From a virus: 60,585 nucleotides of DNA. Location: positions 1 to 60,585 of the IMG/VR virus record IMGVR_UViG_3300031518_000001; one strand, 5' to 3'. Below, in pieces: positions 60,177 to 60,585 of the stretch. Numbering within the stretch: position 1 is the first letter of the stretch; the number at the start of each line of letters is the position of its first letter. The notes under the pieces were generated by a model. It saw nothing but the letters and a program-made list of their open reading frames with translations, did no database searches and was not told the origin of the DNA. The position numbers and the translations under genes are program-made.

Positions 60177-60524
60177 ATGATGGATTATCATATTGATGAA
60201 ATCATAGACAAAATATATAATCAAGTTGAGATTAATAATCCACAACGTATTAGACGTTACCTGTCTCGTTTCACAGACTTGATAGATTTACTACCAATAG
60301 CGGTAAACATAGCTAAAAAACATTTTCCACAATCAAGTATCGTCATGGATGTGTATGTAGACCCTGAAATAGATGATAGCTATATCGTTTTATACATTAG
60401 ACTTAGTAAGTATGATAACTCATTTATTGAACGGTTAGCAGCAGCAGAAAGTGAAATCCTTCCTCTACTTGTTAATAAAAGCGGCTGGATACAATTGACT
60501 ACTGACTTTTTATATATAAAATAA
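60177..60524 (+). CDS. Unknown small phage protein (115 residues)
   Basis: ATG 60177, two bases after the methyltransferase stop; an open frame back to 60093 lies inside that gene and is rejected. The N-terminal half is helical (D-E-I-I-D-K-I-Y-N-Q-V...R-R-Y-L-S-R-F), the second half has a strand-turn pattern (V-M-D-V-Y-V-D-P-E-I-D-D-S-Y-I-V-L-Y-I-R), giving an alpha/beta fold like a nucleotidyltransferase substrate-binding or dimerisation domain. No function assigned. Nothing further is seen in 60525-60585. Confidence 0.55.
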   Translation: MMDYHIDEIIDKIYNQVEINNPQRIRRYLSRFTDLIDLLPIAVNIAKKHFPQSSIVMDVYVDPEIDDSYIVLYIRLSKYDNSFIERLAAAESEILPLLVNKSGWIQLTTDFLYIK

Positions 60525-60585
60525 AAACTTTTGTGTAAATAGACAATCATCTATCTAATTTTCCATGCATCTCACACTTATATTA

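Noticed and set aside
1-60585. CRISPR array
   Set aside because: I saw no regularly spaced short direct repeats. The scattered repeats are large, unevenly spaced and in both orientations.
1-60585. Reassigned stop codon
   Set aside because: All recognisable genes end at normal stops with full-length products, so there is no need for recoding beyond the single frameshift candidate at 16142.

Overview
The window looks like part of the genome of a large, AT-rich tailed bacteriophage, probably a contractile-tailed (myovirus-like) phage of a Bacteroidota host. Phage hallmarks are a large terminase (39936-41624, minus), a tail-tube-like protein (41825-42436, minus), a short tail-sheath-like protein (12731-13729), a two-zinc-finger baseplate-hub-like protein (16005-16880, minus), a baseplate-spike-like protein (58894-59439), a GH108 endolysin (15312-15836, minus) and a unimolecular-spanin-like lipoprotein (57113-57634, minus). 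Replication and nucleotide genes are a DnaB-like helicase, a DnaG-like primase, a DnaN-like sliding clamp, an SNF2-type helicase and ThyX. No DNA polymerase, integrase or rRNA is seen, so this is a fragment of a larger genome. The host guess rests on promoter-like TATATTT(G) boxes that fit the Bacteroidota TAnnTTTG element and on a primase zinc site with the S-P-F / C-F-S-S wording I recall from Bacteroidota DnaG. Neither is proof.

Layout. 1-4.95 kb is an accessory block: a truncated member of a phage gene family, two adenine methyltransferases bracketed by outward-facing transposon-end/omegaRNA-like repeats, and two genes with their own leader and terminator. 5.0-13.7 kb is a plus-strand run holding an M16 metalloprotease, a tRNA-Arg(TCT), a lipoprotein, a holin-like protein, several unknowns and the sheath-like protein. 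13.7-16.9 kb is a minus-strand virion/lysis group. 16.9-29.7 kb is the main accessory island: two more copies of a GC-rich 198-codon gene, a complete single-chain Type ISP restriction-modification enzyme, and three full-length members of the phage-specific family first seen truncated at 72-605. 29.7-38.5 kb is a plus-strand replication and structural run. 38.5-57.6 kb is a minus-strand run: an unknown protein, terminase, a small HTH protein, tail tube, primase, a 4220-residue giant protein and the spanin-like protein. 57.7-60.5 kb holds clamp, spike, a SPPY methyltransferase and an unknown.

How the parts fit. Core genes are packed with 1-4 base overlaps and I see no intrinsic terminators among them. 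Many transcription units begin with a TATATTT box exactly 10-12 bases upstream of the start codon, which predicts leaderless mRNAs. A second group has TTCGAY exactly 18 bases upstream of the ATG. The accessory GC-rich genes share a different leader, CCTTGCG exactly 27 bases before the ATG, although their coding sequences are unrelated, and most end in strong GC-rich hairpin terminators. They look like self-contained cargo (morons). Five scattered copies of an IS200/IS605 right-end or TnpB-omegaRNA-like sequence (620, 3541, 24481, 29621, 42551) sit at the joints between cargo blocks, with no tnpA or tnpB in the window. This set of joint-marking structured repeats plus cargo with a common leader is the most system-like novelty here; the 12.7-kb giant gene and the phage-borne M16 protease come next.
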